Assembly (NCBI GenBank): GCA_012522285.1
Contig: JAAYKS010000189.1
Location: forward strand, 1-5,133
From: Clostridiaceae bacterium
GTDB lineage: Bacteria; Bacillota; Clostridia; Saccharofermentanales; UBA5734
Length of the DNA stretch: 5,133 bases
Direction of reading: 5' to 3'
The position numbers and the translations under genes were made by a program. Under the pieces are notes generated by a model, which was given only the letters and a program-made list of their open reading frames with translations, was not told the DNA's origin and did no database searches. Position 1 is the first letter of the stretch, and each line of letters begins with the position of its first letter. Shown here in pieces: positions 5,097 to 5,133 of the stretch.

Positions 5097-5133
5097 GCCC
5101 GGACCTGTTCCACCAGCTCGATAAAGCGCTCCG
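5081..5133 (-). CDS. C-terminal end of an unidentified gene (partial)
   Basis: Reading leftward from the window edge, an open frame gives ERFIELVEQVRALEEP and a TAG stop at 5083-5081. The residues make an amphipathic, Leu/Val and Glu-rich helix of the sort that ends many small regulators and coiled-coil proteins, but 16 codons are too few to name a family. The frame, codon choice and position 37 bases after a gene running the other way support a real converging gene. Most of it lies outside the window. Confidence 0.45.
   Translation of the reverse strand, partial: ERFIELVEQVRALEEP

Overview
The window looks like a piece of a GC-rich Gram-positive genome, most likely a Clostridia-type Firmicute. 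This is an inference from three things: a solute-binding protein with a lipoprotein signal peptide ending in Cys, strong AGGAGG-type ribosome binding sites, and a sugar transporter operon with no ATPase gene visible in it. No taxonomic marker gene is present, so the assignment stays loose.

Left part, minus strand (1-3345): three genes of a maltose/maltodextrin-type ABC importer in the order binding protein (malE-like, 3345-2164), first permease (malF-like, 2062-575), second permease (malG-like, 578 to beyond base 1, cut off inside its EAA motif). The two permease genes overlap by four bases (ATGA), which suggests translational coupling. The binding-protein and first-permease genes are separated by 101 bases carrying a strong stem-loop without a U-tract. 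A hairpin there could let the binding protein be made in excess over the membrane subunits, as the unrelated REP hairpin does between malE and malF in E. coli.

Middle (3346-3836): a divergent control region of about 490 bases with no convincing gene. It holds two adjacent perfect palindromes just upstream of the binding-protein gene, a TTGACA/TAAAGT promoter candidate pointing toward that gene with a TGACA-CGC-TGTCA palindrome over its -35 box, and a perfect 9-7-9 inverted repeat close to the rightward gene pair. These are the main unexplained signals.

Right part, plus strand (3837-5043): two overlapping genes, each with an excellent ribosome binding site, encoding two flavodoxin-fold proteins of the NAD(P)H-dependent FMN reductase / iron-sulfur flavoprotein type. 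The first has a CX2CX2CX7C cysteine cluster but a degenerate FMN-phosphate loop. The second has an intact NGSPRG loop but no cysteine cluster. They may work as a pair, which is the most interesting protein-level observation here. At the right edge, 53 bases hold the last 16 codons of an unidentified gene converging from the minus strand, with a hairpin around its stop codon.
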